Positions 42,866 to 50,600 of a stretch of DNA of 52,719 nt are shown in pieces. Location of the stretch: NCBI RefSeq assembly GCF_003062295.1, contig NZ_PYCN01000035.1:1-52719 (forward strand). Reading direction: 5' to 3'. The notes beneath the pieces were generated by a model. It saw only the letters and a list, made by a program, of their open reading frames with translations, was not told the DNA's origin and did not search any database. This stretch comes from Bradyrhizobium algeriense. Its GTDB lineage: Bacteria > Pseudomonadota > Alphaproteobacteria > Rhizobiales > Xanthobacteraceae. A program made the translations under genes and the position numbers. Position 1 is the stretch's first letter. Each line of letters opens with the position of its first letter.

Positions 42866-43345
42866 ATGTCACACGCCCGCAAAGAATACAGAGACTTCAT
42901 GTCGCTGACGCCGGACGCCTACGAGGCCGTGCTGGCGCTGAGCCAGGTCGCGGGCAAGGCCGGCATCGACAAGCAACTGCTCGAACTGATCAAGCTGCGC
43001 GCCTCGCAGATCAACGGCTGCGCCTTCTGCGTGCAGTATCACATCCTGGAAAGCGAGAAGCTCGGCGTGCCCACTGATAAACTCAATCTCGTGGTGGTCT
43101 GGCGCGAGGCGCCGCAATTCTCGGCCCGCGAGCGTGCGGCACTGGCATGGACCGAGGCGCTGACCTTGCTCAGCGAGGGCGTCAGCGACGAGGTCTATGC
43201 AGAGGCGAGCGCCGAGTTCTCGGAGAAGGAACTCGCCTATCTCACGTCGGCGGTGGCGTCGATCAATGTCTGGAACAGGTTCGGCGCCGCCTTTCGTTGG
43301 ACACCTCCGGCGCGGAAACAGGCCGTGGACGCGGCAGCGTCATAG
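42866..43345 (+). CDS. AhpD-like carboxymuconolactone decarboxylase-family protein
   Basis: A 159-residue alpha-helical protein of the AhpD/CMD family. The redox motif CAFC (Cys52 and Cys55) followed by His59 is that of AhpD-type disulfide reductases or peroxidases rather than of true CMD decarboxylases. It probably helps remove peroxides or reactive electrophiles. It is divergent from a MarR regulator with a palindromic operator between, the usual layout of stress-induced pairs. A diverged copy of its last 41 codons is at 44279-44404, beyond the C13 peptidase gene. Confidence 0.9.
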   Translation: MSHARKEYRDFMSLTPDAYEAVLALSQVAGKAGIDKQLLELIKLRASQINGCAFCVQYHILESEKLGVPTDKLNLVVVWREAPQFSARERAALAWTEALTLLSEGVSDEVYAEASAEFSEKELAYLTSAVASINVWNRFGAAFRWTPPARKQAVDAAAS

Positions 43346-43486
43346 AATTCAGGACGCGGACTCACCAGCGCCGCCGAACAGGATGCTGATTGGTGTAAGT
43401 TTGATGAAGGCCAGATAGTTGGCCAACAGCGCGTGTTGCGGACTGGGCTGCTATGCTATTGTAGCCATGACGAGACAAGGTTCGCA

Positions 43487-44233
43487 ATGACGTCCAACTC
43501 CTGGATCAGCCGGCTCGGCGCACCGCTCATCGCGCTCGTCCTGACGGTCGTGCCGTCGGTTTCGCCGTCGCACGCGGTTGAGGACGCTCCCAGGGTGAGC
43601 GTGGTGTCCTTTGGCCTTTTCGGCGATCAAGGCGTGTTCAGACGCGAGGCGACCGGCGCAGCACAGGTCGTGGCGGGCCGTTTCGGGAGCGGCCCAGTCA
43701 ACGTGCAATACAATTCGAAGAAAGGCGGCGGCGCAACGATCGAGGCCCTGGCCATGTCGTTGCAAGCGGCAGCCAATGGGATGGACGCCGAGAACGACGT
43801 TCTGTTCTTGATTCTGACCTCGCATGGCTCCCGCGACGGTCTTGCAGTCAAAGCGGGGCGACTCACGCAAACGCTCACGCCGGCCAATCTCGCCGATATG
43901 TTGGCGCGGACGCGCGTGCGACACAAGGTGGTGGTCATCTCGGCCTGCTATTCCGGCGTCTTTATCCCTCGTCTTGCTAACCCCGATGTCCTGGTCATCA
44001 CCGCGGCCGATGCCGACCATCCATCGTTCGGCTGCCAGGACAAGGCCAAGTGGACCTATTTCGGCGATGCCTTTTTCAACGTTGCGCTCCGGCAAGCCAG
44101 AAGCCTGAAGGAAGCCTTTGTTGTTGCGCGCGCGCTCGTCCGGAAGCGAGAACTGCGCGAGCACTTCGAGCCGTCGAATCCCCTGATGGCAGGCGGAGCA
44201 AACGTGCAGCCGTTGCTCATTGCGAGTCCTTGA
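43487..44233 (+). CDS. secreted C13-family (legumain/caspase-fold) peptidase
   Basis: A 248-residue exported protein. The signal peptide ends after about residue 30 (PSVSPSHA). The caspase-fold dyad is visible: His113 in LTSHGSRDG and Cys154 in VVISACYSG, each after a hydrophobic strand, as in the C13 class. Bacterial C13-like proteins are poorly studied, and asparaginyl-type cleavage is only a guess. ATG 43487 with CAAGG in front gives a good signal; the frame is open to 43433. It sits between an intact AhpD-like gene and a displaced AhpD 3' fragment, so it probably arrived as an insert. Confidence 0.82.
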   Translation: MTSNSWISRLGAPLIALVLTVVPSVSPSHAVEDAPRVSVVSFGLFGDQGVFRREATGAAQVVAGRFGSGPVNVQYNSKKGGGATIEALAMSLQAAANGMDAENDVLFLILTSHGSRDGLAVKAGRLTQTLTPANLADMLARTRVRHKVVVISACYSGVFIPRLANPDVLVITAADADHPSFGCQDKAKWTYFGDAFFNVALRQARSLKEAFVVARALVRKRELREHFEPSNPLMAGGANVQPLLIASP

Positions 44234-44278
44234 ACAATCGGGCCGCCTTGCATCCGTGAGCACTGGCGTGCTGCGCAA

Positions 44279-44404
44279 GCGAGCACCGAGTTTTCGGAGA
44301 AGGAGCTCGCCTATCTCACGTCGGTGGTGGCGTCGATCAATGTCTGGAACAGGTTCGGCGTCGCGTTTCGCTGGACGCCGCCGGCGCGGCCGGGGACGGT
44401 CTGA
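44279..44404 (+). pseudogene. displaced 3' fragment of the AhpD-like gene
   Basis: In the frame starting at 44279 this encodes ASTEFSEKELAYLTSVVASI and on to WTPPARPGTV, ending at TGA 44402-44404. It matches the C-terminus of the AhpD-like protein (ASAEFSEKELAYLTSAVASI). By eye about 9 of 112 bases differ, six of them silent third-position changes, so the copies seem to have diverged while the sequence was still under selection. No start codon or 5' part is present. The final residues differ (PGTV against KQAVDAAAS). Confidence 0.88.
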
Positions 44405-44425
44405 GCCGGTGGGAACCGTGTCCTG

Positions 44426-44863
44426 CTAGATTCCCGCGCGAACGACCGGATCGACGCCAAACCGATTGTTTCCCCGCGCTCCCGGAATGAAACCCAGGAC
44501 GGCGACAACGACGAGGTGAAGAATTGCCAGATTTATGTTCGTCATTTTGGAAATTGGGGGGATCGCCGCCATGGCGACCAGCCACCAGCCCGAGACGTTG
44601 AAATCGTGCAATCGCTTCACGAAAATTGCAGTCAGTGGCCAAATCACAATGAAGAGGGCGATGGCGGTTGACAATTTCAGTAGAAAGTCCAGCTCATTGC
44701 CGGGCCCGGGCAAATAGTAGAAGGGACTGGGCAAGACAAGATTCGGCAATGTCCGGATCAGCACAGCCAATACCGCGATCGAGCCGATGTAGCCGAGCCA
44801 GAACTCCTGGCGACTCGATCGGCCGCTAAAAGATAGAAAGAACCAGCTGAAGGTGGAGAGCAT
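44426..44863 (-). CDS. DUF805-family inner-membrane protein
   Basis: A 145-residue protein with four hydrophobic segments. The family pattern is clear: FSGRSSRQEFWLG near the start, KRLHDFNVSGWW in the middle and PGARGNNRFGVDP at the end. The family is widespread (E. coli YhaH and YhaI) and its biochemical role is not known. It converges on the AhpD fragment, with 21 bases between. ATG 44863 is used; the ribosome site is weak. Confidence 0.88.
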   Translation of the reverse strand: MLSTFSWFFLSFSGRSSRQEFWLGYIGSIAVLAVLIRTLPNLVLPSPFYYLPGPGNELDFLLKLSTAIALFIVIWPLTAIFVKRLHDFNVSGWWLVAMAAIPPISKMTNINLAILHLVVVAVLGFIPGARGNNRFGVDPVVRAGI

Positions 44864-44989
44864 ATTGCGAAGGAACCACAGCTTTACGTTTCAAACCGGC
44901 TGCGATGATATACGTGGCGGGTTAATGCCTCAGTAATATCTCGATCAAATTTGGCTGCATCTCGCGACGCCGAGTTGATTGCCTAATCA

Positions 44990-46567
44990 TCAATTCTCGC
45001 TGCCTTCCCGTGCGTTGTGACGAAGGACGTCCTCGGGCAAAGCGTGGGCTACCGCTGCGACCGCCGGAGGATCGGTGCCGATCTCGCGGCCGCGGCCGCG
45101 GATCAGCCGTTCATAGGACGCGATCAGGGTGGTGTAGGGGTTGACCCAGATCCAGCCGTCGCGCGTGAACACCTGTATGTCGAAGTGGAGATGGTACGAG
45201 GTGCCGTTCGGGAAATCGAGATAGTTGGAGACCACGCCGATCTTTTCGCCCTCGGCGACCCGGCGCCCGTTGAGAATGCCGTCCGCATCCATGGCTGACG
45301 GGTTCATGTGCATGTAGCGAAAGCGGATGTGCTCGTTGCGGGTGTTGATCTGCAGCGTCGCCGCCTGCTGCTTCAGTGAGCGGATCACGATGCCGTCGCG
45401 GACGGCCACGACGGCCTGCTTCCTCGGATGGCAACTGCTTTCGCTGTTGCTGTTCGGCGGGCAGGGCGCGGGTCGGATGTCCTGACCCTGATGCCCGAAG
45501 CCGGCGGAGCATTGCCCGACCTGGAAGCTGCGGGCTTCGCAAAAATTGTCCCGCCACGGATAGACGCCGCGGCCCCCCTCGGACTTTTTGCTGCCGAAGG
45601 ATTGCGAGCGGACGGCGGTCGGGGCTTTCGCGAGCGGAAAACGGATTTGCGAATAGGCGGCGAAATCGGCGCGTCCGCCGCGCCGACGCGCGCTGCTACG
45701 GGCGATGATGTCGCCGCCCGGGTAATAGGTGAAGTCGGGCGAAACCGCGGTCGGCCGTTCAACGATGTCGGACGAAATGTCGTGGCGTGGCCGCGCCGGT
45801 TGTCCGCCCGCGATGCGCAAGGCTTTCAGAAAACGCTCGGCAATGGGATAGGCCTCGCGGCAGGCCAGCCGGCGCGCCCGCGGCGTTGAATCGAGACACT
45901 GGATCGACACCACATAGGGCACGCCGAAGCGCGTGAAAGCGTAGCGCACATAGCCTTCACGGATGAAGCGGCGCATGTCGGGGAACTGCGACGCCAGCGC
46001 CTTGACAGGCTCGCCCCTGCCGCCGCGCGGATCGGCGAGATCGTAGACGAGGATCGAGCCGGTAATCTGCACTTCGACCGGCCTGGCGAAGATTCGCGAC
46101 GGCAGACCGCCGCCTGCGCCGGGCTGCAGCGAAAACACCGCGTCGTAGCCGGAAGGGCCGGCGTGGAACAGGTCGGCGGGGCGGAAATCGGCCTGGTAGC
46201 GCGACAGCGGCAGCTGTGTGCCGTTGGCCTCGCCTTCGAGATAGCCTGCGGTATCGAACGGCAACAGCACCGGCACTGGACTGCGTCCAATCCCGGCGAA
46301 CAGGCTTGCGTTGATGGCGTTCAGTTGCACCAGCGCGGGCGTCGAGCGCGGATCCCATGCCGGCACACGCCGCTGGCCGGCGAACGTAAATCGGGAAGCG
46401 ATCGCCGGTTGGGTGGCGATCTCGGTGCGGAGCCGATCGACAACCGCCCGCCATTCGACGCGGACGGCCGTGATCGACGGCGTCCGGAACTCGGCGGCGG
46501 CTGCGGTGAGTCCGGCCGGGAGCAAACAAATGGCTGCCAGCCAACGCCTGAGCAAGCGGACAGCCAT
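44990..46567 (-). CDS. M23-family metallopeptidase, exported
   Basis: A 525-residue protein with a signal peptide (MAVRLLRRWLAAICLLPAGL, then TAAAAE). A long N-terminal region of unknown fold carries RIFARPVEVQITGSILVYDL. The C-terminal LytM domain has zinc ligands in FGHQGQD and HLHFD and substrate loop FRYMHMNP. Such enzymes cut peptidoglycan cross-bridges or act as regulators. Two Cys-rich stretches (CEARSFQVGQC and CPPNSNSESSC) inside the domain suggest disulfides. ATG 46567 is chosen over a TTG three codons upstream. Confidence 0.85.
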   Translation of the reverse strand: MAVRLLRRWLAAICLLPAGLTAAAAEFRTPSITAVRVEWRAVVDRLRTEIATQPAIASRFTFAGQRRVPAWDPRSTPALVQLNAINASLFAGIGRSPVPVLLPFDTAGYLEGEANGTQLPLSRYQADFRPADLFHAGPSGYDAVFSLQPGAGGGLPSRIFARPVEVQITGSILVYDLADPRGGRGEPVKALASQFPDMRRFIREGYVRYAFTRFGVPYVVSIQCLDSTPRARRLACREAYPIAERFLKALRIAGGQPARPRHDISSDIVERPTAVSPDFTYYPGGDIIARSSARRRGGRADFAAYSQIRFPLAKAPTAVRSQSFGSKKSEGGRGVYPWRDNFCEARSFQVGQCSAGFGHQGQDIRPAPCPPNSNSESSCHPRKQAVVAVRDGIVIRSLKQQAATLQINTRNEHIRFRYMHMNPSAMDADGILNGRRVAEGEKIGVVSNYLDFPNGTSYHLHFDIQVFTRDGWIWVNPYTTLIASYERLIRGRGREIGTDPPAVAAVAHALPEDVLRHNAREGSEN

Positions 46568-46618
46568 CGTATTCAATGCATCGCCCCCCGGCGTGCCCCT
46601 TACTTCCAGTGCGCGGTA

Positions 46619-47185
46619 TTAATCCTTCGCGCGCTCGACGTAAGAGCCATCCTCGGTCATGACCACGATCCGCGTTCCCGTTCCAATGTGCGGCGGCACC
46701 GCGGTGCGAACGCCGTTGGAGAGGATAGCAGGTTTGTAGGAGGAAGACGCGGTCTGACCCTTGGTGACCGGCTCGGTATCCACGACTTCCAGCGTCGCGC
46801 GCTGCGGGAGCTGGATCGCGACCGGATTCATGTCGTGGAGCGACAGCTTCACGGTCATGTTCTCCTGCAGATAGGGCGCGGACGAACCGACGATTTCCTT
46901 GGAAACCTGGACCTGGTCGTAAGTCTCGGCATTCATGAAATGGAAGCCGTCGGCATCTTCGTACAGATAATTGAAATTGTGATCCTCGACGGTCGCCTTC
47001 TCGACCTGGTCGGTGGTCTTGTAGCGTTCCGAAATCTTCACGCCATCGCCAATGCGGCGCATTTCGATCTGGCTGACCGGAGTTCCCTTGCCGGGATGGA
47101 TGTTTTCGGCGGTGAGGACGACGTAAAGCCGGCCGTCCTGCTCGATAATGTTGCCCTTGCGAATAGAACTGGCGATGACTTTCAA
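46619..47185 (-). CDS. efp: elongation factor P
   Basis: A 188-residue EF-P that relieves ribosome stalling at polyproline. The KOW-like domain starts KVIASSIRKGN, the modified Lys is Lys33 in PGKGTP, and the C-terminal OB domains follow (GQTASSSYKPA, VVMTEDGSYVERAKD). No ATG fits the family start; TTG at 47185 has AGGA eight bases upstream and gives the expected N-terminus, while the ATG frames further upstream add a non-homologous tail of about 49 residues. It is divergent from epmA and epmB, which attach and prepare beta-lysine. Confidence 0.93.
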   Translation of the reverse strand: MKVIASSIRKGNIIEQDGRLYVVLTAENIHPGKGTPVSQIEMRRIGDGVKISERYKTTDQVEKATVEDHNFNYLYEDADGFHFMNAETYDQVQVSKEIVGSSAPYLQENMTVKLSLHDMNPVAIQLPQRATLEVVDTEPVTKGQTASSSYKPAILSNGVRTAVPPHIGTGTRIVVMTEDGSYVERAKD

Positions 47186-47766
47186 AGCTGTTTTCCTGAA
47201 TTTCTGGCCTTCGGCGAATCCGGACATGGGCGTCCGCGGGGCCGATCGGGCGGTTTCGGGCTGCAACATACTGATTTTGCCCGTCGATGCCAGCCGTTTT
47301 ACTACCGTTTCGATGCCCGCCGGAGGCTGCAAGCGACCCGGTTTCGCCGGGGGTTTACGGCTGGTCTGATCGCGCGTTTGAGGGCGCCTTGGCGTTGTGG
47401 TCGGCGCTCTCTGGAGAGGTGAAGGTCTCTTCCGTCAAAGGCTTGAATTTTCGGTCGGGACTATCCGCGCTCGCTGACGCCACCGCGACGAAGGCCGACT
47501 AACAAAAGAATTGCAGTTCTTCCCAACCAACATGCTCGTATCCTGTTGTAAATTCTCGCCATTGGACTGCGGAACCGGCCAGAAGGATCAGCGCTCGGGG
47601 CCCCTCCATCGAGCGGAATGGACAAGGTGAGCGGGTTTCGCCATGACAGGATGGATGAAGCGCGGGAGGTTGCCGTCTTGAGGGGGCATCACAGAGAAAG
47701 TCGAACGATTTCAATGGTATTTTCCGATTCCTTGAATGCCGGTTTAGGCGCTGCGGAGGTCGCTCC
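47186..47766. other. 581-base divergent intergenic region efp / epmA
   Basis: This region should carry the promoters for efp (left) and epmA-epmB (right). A minus-strand open frame of 71 codons at 47499-47714 has no ribosome site and a Cys/Pro-rich product, and I do not call it a gene. An open + frame at 47287-47502 is also unconvincing. The last bases carry the GGAGG ribosome site of epmA. Confidence 0.45.
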
Positions 47767-48843
47767 GTGGCTCAGCAAGGATCGTTGCTGATGGTCGGGA
47801 TCGACCAGCCTTCGCCATGGTGGTCGCCTGCGCGGCACGCCGATCGGAAGCCGTTCCTGATGGCGCGAGGCGCGATCACGCGGTCAGTGCGGGCCTGGTT
47901 CGACGAACAGGGTTTTACCGAGGTCGAGACCGGCATCCTCCAGGTCTCGCCGGGCAACGAGACGCATCTGCATGCCCCCCGAACCGAAATCACCGGCAAC
48001 GACGGCACCCGCGCGACGCGTTATTTGCGGACGTCGCCGGAGTTCGCCGCCAAAAAACTGCTCGCCGCCGGTGAGACTAGGATATTCGAGTTCGCGCGCG
48101 TGTTCCGCGACCGCGAGCGCGGCGATCTGCATCTGCCCGAATTCACGATGCTGGAATGGTACCGCGCCGACGCAAGCTATGACGCTGTCATGGCCGACAC
48201 CGTCGTCGTGATCGCACATGCGGCACAGGCGACCGGAATCGGCCGGTTTTCGTTCCGGGGCCGAACGGCCGATCCCTTCACTGAGCCGGAACTGTTGACG
48301 GTGGCGGCGGCCTTCGAGCGTTTTGCCGGAATCGATCTTTTGGCCACGATCAACAATGGCGAGGGCGATCGCGCGGCGCTTGCGGCGGCCGCGAGCACGC
48401 GGGTGCGGATCACCGATGATGACACCTGGTCGGACATTTTCAGCAAGGTGCTGGTCGAGCATGTCGAACCGAATTTGGGGCAGGGGCGTTTGACCGTCTT
48501 GTTCGAATATCCAGCGCCGGAGGCGGCGCTGGCGCGGACGAAGGCGGCTGATCCGAGGGTCGCCGAACGGTTTGAGGTCTATGCCTGTGGCGTCGAACTC
48601 GCCAATGGGTTTGGCGAATTGACCGACGCCGCCGAACAGCGCAGCCGTTTCGCCGCTGCGATGGACGAGAAGGAGCGGCGCTACGGCGAGCGCTATCCGC
48701 TGGACGAGGATTTTCTCGCAGCGGTTGCCGCGGTGCCGCCGTCGAGCGGCGTAGCCCTCGGTTTCGACCGGCTGGTGATGCTGGCGGCAGGCGCGCTGCG
48801 GGTCGACCAGGTGGTGTGGACGCCACCGGCAGGAGAGACATGA
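47767..48843 (+). CDS. epmA: EF-P lysine lysyltransferase
   Basis: A 358-residue class II lysyl-tRNA-synthetase-like enzyme without the anticodon-binding domain; it ligates (R)-beta-lysine to EF-P. Motif 2 appears as EFARVFRDRERGDLHLPEFT and EWYRAD, motif 3 as SSGVALGFDRLVML. It is near the expected 325-350 residues. GTG 47767 has GGAGG seven bases upstream and is preferred to ATG 47791. It overlaps epmB by ATGA and faces efp, which makes the assignment strong. Confidence 0.93.
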   Translation: MAQQGSLLMVGIDQPSPWWSPARHADRKPFLMARGAITRSVRAWFDEQGFTEVETGILQVSPGNETHLHAPRTEITGNDGTRATRYLRTSPEFAAKKLLAAGETRIFEFARVFRDRERGDLHLPEFTMLEWYRADASYDAVMADTVVVIAHAAQATGIGRFSFRGRTADPFTEPELLTVAAAFERFAGIDLLATINNGEGDRAALAAAASTRVRITDDDTWSDIFSKVLVEHVEPNLGQGRLTVLFEYPAPEAALARTKAADPRVAERFEVYACGVELANGFGELTDAAEQRSRFAAAMDEKERRYGERYPLDEDFLAAVAAVPPSSGVALGFDRLVMLAAGALRVDQVVWTPPAGET

Positions 48844-49931
48844 ACAGGATAGATCCGAAATGGGCGGCAACGCTGCGGCAGCCCGCCGAACTCGTCGAGC
48901 GCGGGTTGGCGAAGGCTACCGATCTCGCCGACCTCGAGCGGGTCGCCGCGCGCTATGCGATCGCCGTAACGCCTGATATCGCCGGCCTGATCGACACTGA
49001 AAACCCAGACGACCCAATTGCGCGGCAATTCATTCCGAGCGCGCTGGAGCTGGTGAGCGGATCAAGCGAAAACGCCGATCCGATCGGCGACGACGCGCAT
49101 TCGCCCGTCCCCGGCATCGTCCACCGCTATCCCGACCGCGTGCTGTTCAAGCTGGTGCATGTCTGCGCGGTGTATTGCCGGTTCTGCTTTCGTCGCGAGA
49201 TGGTCGGGCCGGGCAAAGCGACGGCGCTGTCGGAGGCGGCCTATCGAGACGCGCTGGACTATATTCGTGGGCACACGGAAATCTGGGAAGTCATCCTGAC
49301 CGGCGGCGATCCGTTGATGTTGTCGCCACGGCGTTTGGCCGAGATCATGACGGACCTCGCCGCCATCGATCACGTCAGAATCGTCCGCATCCATACCCGC
49401 GTGCCCGTGGCGGCGGCGGCGCGTATCGATGGCGACATGATCAAAGCGTTGCGCGTTGGCGGCGCGACGACCTGGATCGCCGTTCATGCCAATCATCCGC
49501 GCGAATTGTCTGATGAGGCGCGCCTGGCCTGCGCGCGGCTGGCGGATGCCGGCATTCCCCTGGTCAGCCAGACGGTGCTGCTCCGCGGCGTCAATGACGA
49601 TGCTAGAGTCCTGGAAGCGCTGATGCGGGCTTTTGTCGAAAATCGAATCAAACCGTATTACCTGCATCATGGCGATCTGGCGCCGGGAACCGCGCATCTG
49701 CGCACTACGATTGCAGAAGGCCAGGAACTGATGCGCCGTTTGCGAGGCCGTGTCTCCGGCTTGTGCCAGCCGGATTATGTGCTCGATATTCCCGGCGGCC
49801 ACGGAAAGGCGCCGATTGGCCCGAATTATTTGTCGCATGCAAGTTCCAGGGAAAGTGATCTATCCTCGGAAACGCAGTATCGTATCGTTGACTATTGCGG
49901 CGACGTTCACCTCTATCCACCAAAGCCGTGA
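48840..49931 (+). CDS. epmB: EF-P beta-lysylation radical-SAM aminomutase
   Basis: A 363-residue radical-SAM lysine 2,3-aminomutase-like enzyme making (R)-beta-lysine for EpmA. The cluster motif CAVYCRFC has Cys109, Cys113 and Cys116; TGGDPLMLS and the PLP-binding region near CQPDYVLDIPGGHGK are as in the family. It is shorter than catabolic KamA enzymes, as expected for EpmB. ATG 48840 overlaps the epmA stop and has AGGAGAG in front. Two small genes follow in tight spacing. Confidence 0.94.
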   Translation: MNRIDPKWAATLRQPAELVERGLAKATDLADLERVAARYAIAVTPDIAGLIDTENPDDPIARQFIPSALELVSGSSENADPIGDDAHSPVPGIVHRYPDRVLFKLVHVCAVYCRFCFRREMVGPGKATALSEAAYRDALDYIRGHTEIWEVILTGGDPLMLSPRRLAEIMTDLAAIDHVRIVRIHTRVPVAAAARIDGDMIKALRVGGATTWIAVHANHPRELSDEARLACARLADAGIPLVSQTVLLRGVNDDARVLEALMRAFVENRIKPYYLHHGDLAPGTAHLRTTIAEGQELMRRLRGRVSGLCQPDYVLDIPGGHGKAPIGPNYLSHASSRESDLSSETQYRIVDYCGDVHLYPPKP

Positions 49932-49937
49932 CCCGTG

Positions 49938-50144
49938 ATGACGGAGGACGGCGAGGAGAAGCGGGAGCCGTCGGAAGATGAGGGCCATCGCGGCATCGAG
50001 AACGCCGTGATGCTCGGCTTCTTCGTGGTGCTGGTGGCCGCCGGAATCTGGTTGCTCGGCACCATGGCCGATGTACGAAAGGCGCAGGACTGCGCCGCCC
50101 AGGGACGCCGCAATTGCGCAACGATCGACGCGCCAGTGCGATAG
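49938..50144 (+). CDS. small single-span membrane protein
   Basis: A 68-residue protein: an acidic N-terminus (MTEDGEEKREPSEDEGHRG), one transmembrane helix (AVMLGFFVVLVAAGIWLLG) and a short tail with two Cys (DCAAQGRRNCATIDAPVR). It starts six bases after epmB, so it is almost surely on the epm transcript. The tail probably faces the periplasm, where the Cys pair could form a disulfide. No function is known. Confidence 0.75.
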   Translation: MTEDGEEKREPSEDEGHRGIENAVMLGFFVVLVAAGIWLLGTMADVRKAQDCAAQGRRNCATIDAPVR

Positions 50145-50171
50145 GAAGAAACAGAAAGCGGGAGAACCAAG

Positions 50172-50426
50172 ATGCGAAAAACAATCCTGTCGATGGCGGC
50201 TCTGATGCTTCTGATCGGCAGCGGCCCGCAGGCCCTTGCGCAAGGTGGATCGTCGACGGTGACGAAGAACCCGGACAAGCCGATACCGCAGGCGCCGGTC
50301 GGTCATCGCCAGCCACGCGCCAGCGATGTGCCCAGCGAGAAGAACCTGAACGATCCGAACGACCCGCTGAGCAAGGAAAACGCGGCGCTCGACCGCAAGA
50401 TCAAGAGCATCTGCCGCGGCTGCTAG
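50172..50426 (+). CDS. small secreted protein ending in CRGC
   Basis: An 84-residue exported protein. The signal peptide (LSMAALMLLIGSGPQALAQ) is cleaved near residue 23. The mature part is short, Pro/Asn-rich and unstructured-looking (PDKPIPQAPVGHRQPRASDV) and ends KSICRGC. Ribosome site GGGAGAACC. It follows the 68-residue membrane protein by 27 bases and seems to be the last gene of the epmA operon. The function is unknown. The terminal CxxC could bind a metal or form a disulfide. Confidence 0.75.
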   Translation: MRKTILSMAALMLLIGSGPQALAQGGSSTVTKNPDKPIPQAPVGHRQPRASDVPSEKNLNDPNDPLSKENAALDRKIKSICRGC

Positions 50427-50600
50427 GGCGCGTACCCAAATCAGACATGGGAGGTCGCGTGCCCGCGGGAACGCTGCGAATGATTGCGGTTGCCGCTGTC
50501 TGCCGCGCGCAGCGCTTTTGGATACGTTGCATTTAATGCAGCGATCCTTGACTCCCTCGTCCGAAGAACAAGATGGATCGCGCTCAGGAGGCCCTCAGGC

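Noticed and set aside
46163..47422. 419-codon + strand frame across the M23 peptidase and efp
   Set aside because: Antisense to two recognised genes and crosses their boundary.
47499..47714. 71-codon minus-strand frame in the efp/epmA gap
   Set aside because: Cys/Pro/His-rich, no ribosome site, overlaps the region expected to hold promoters.
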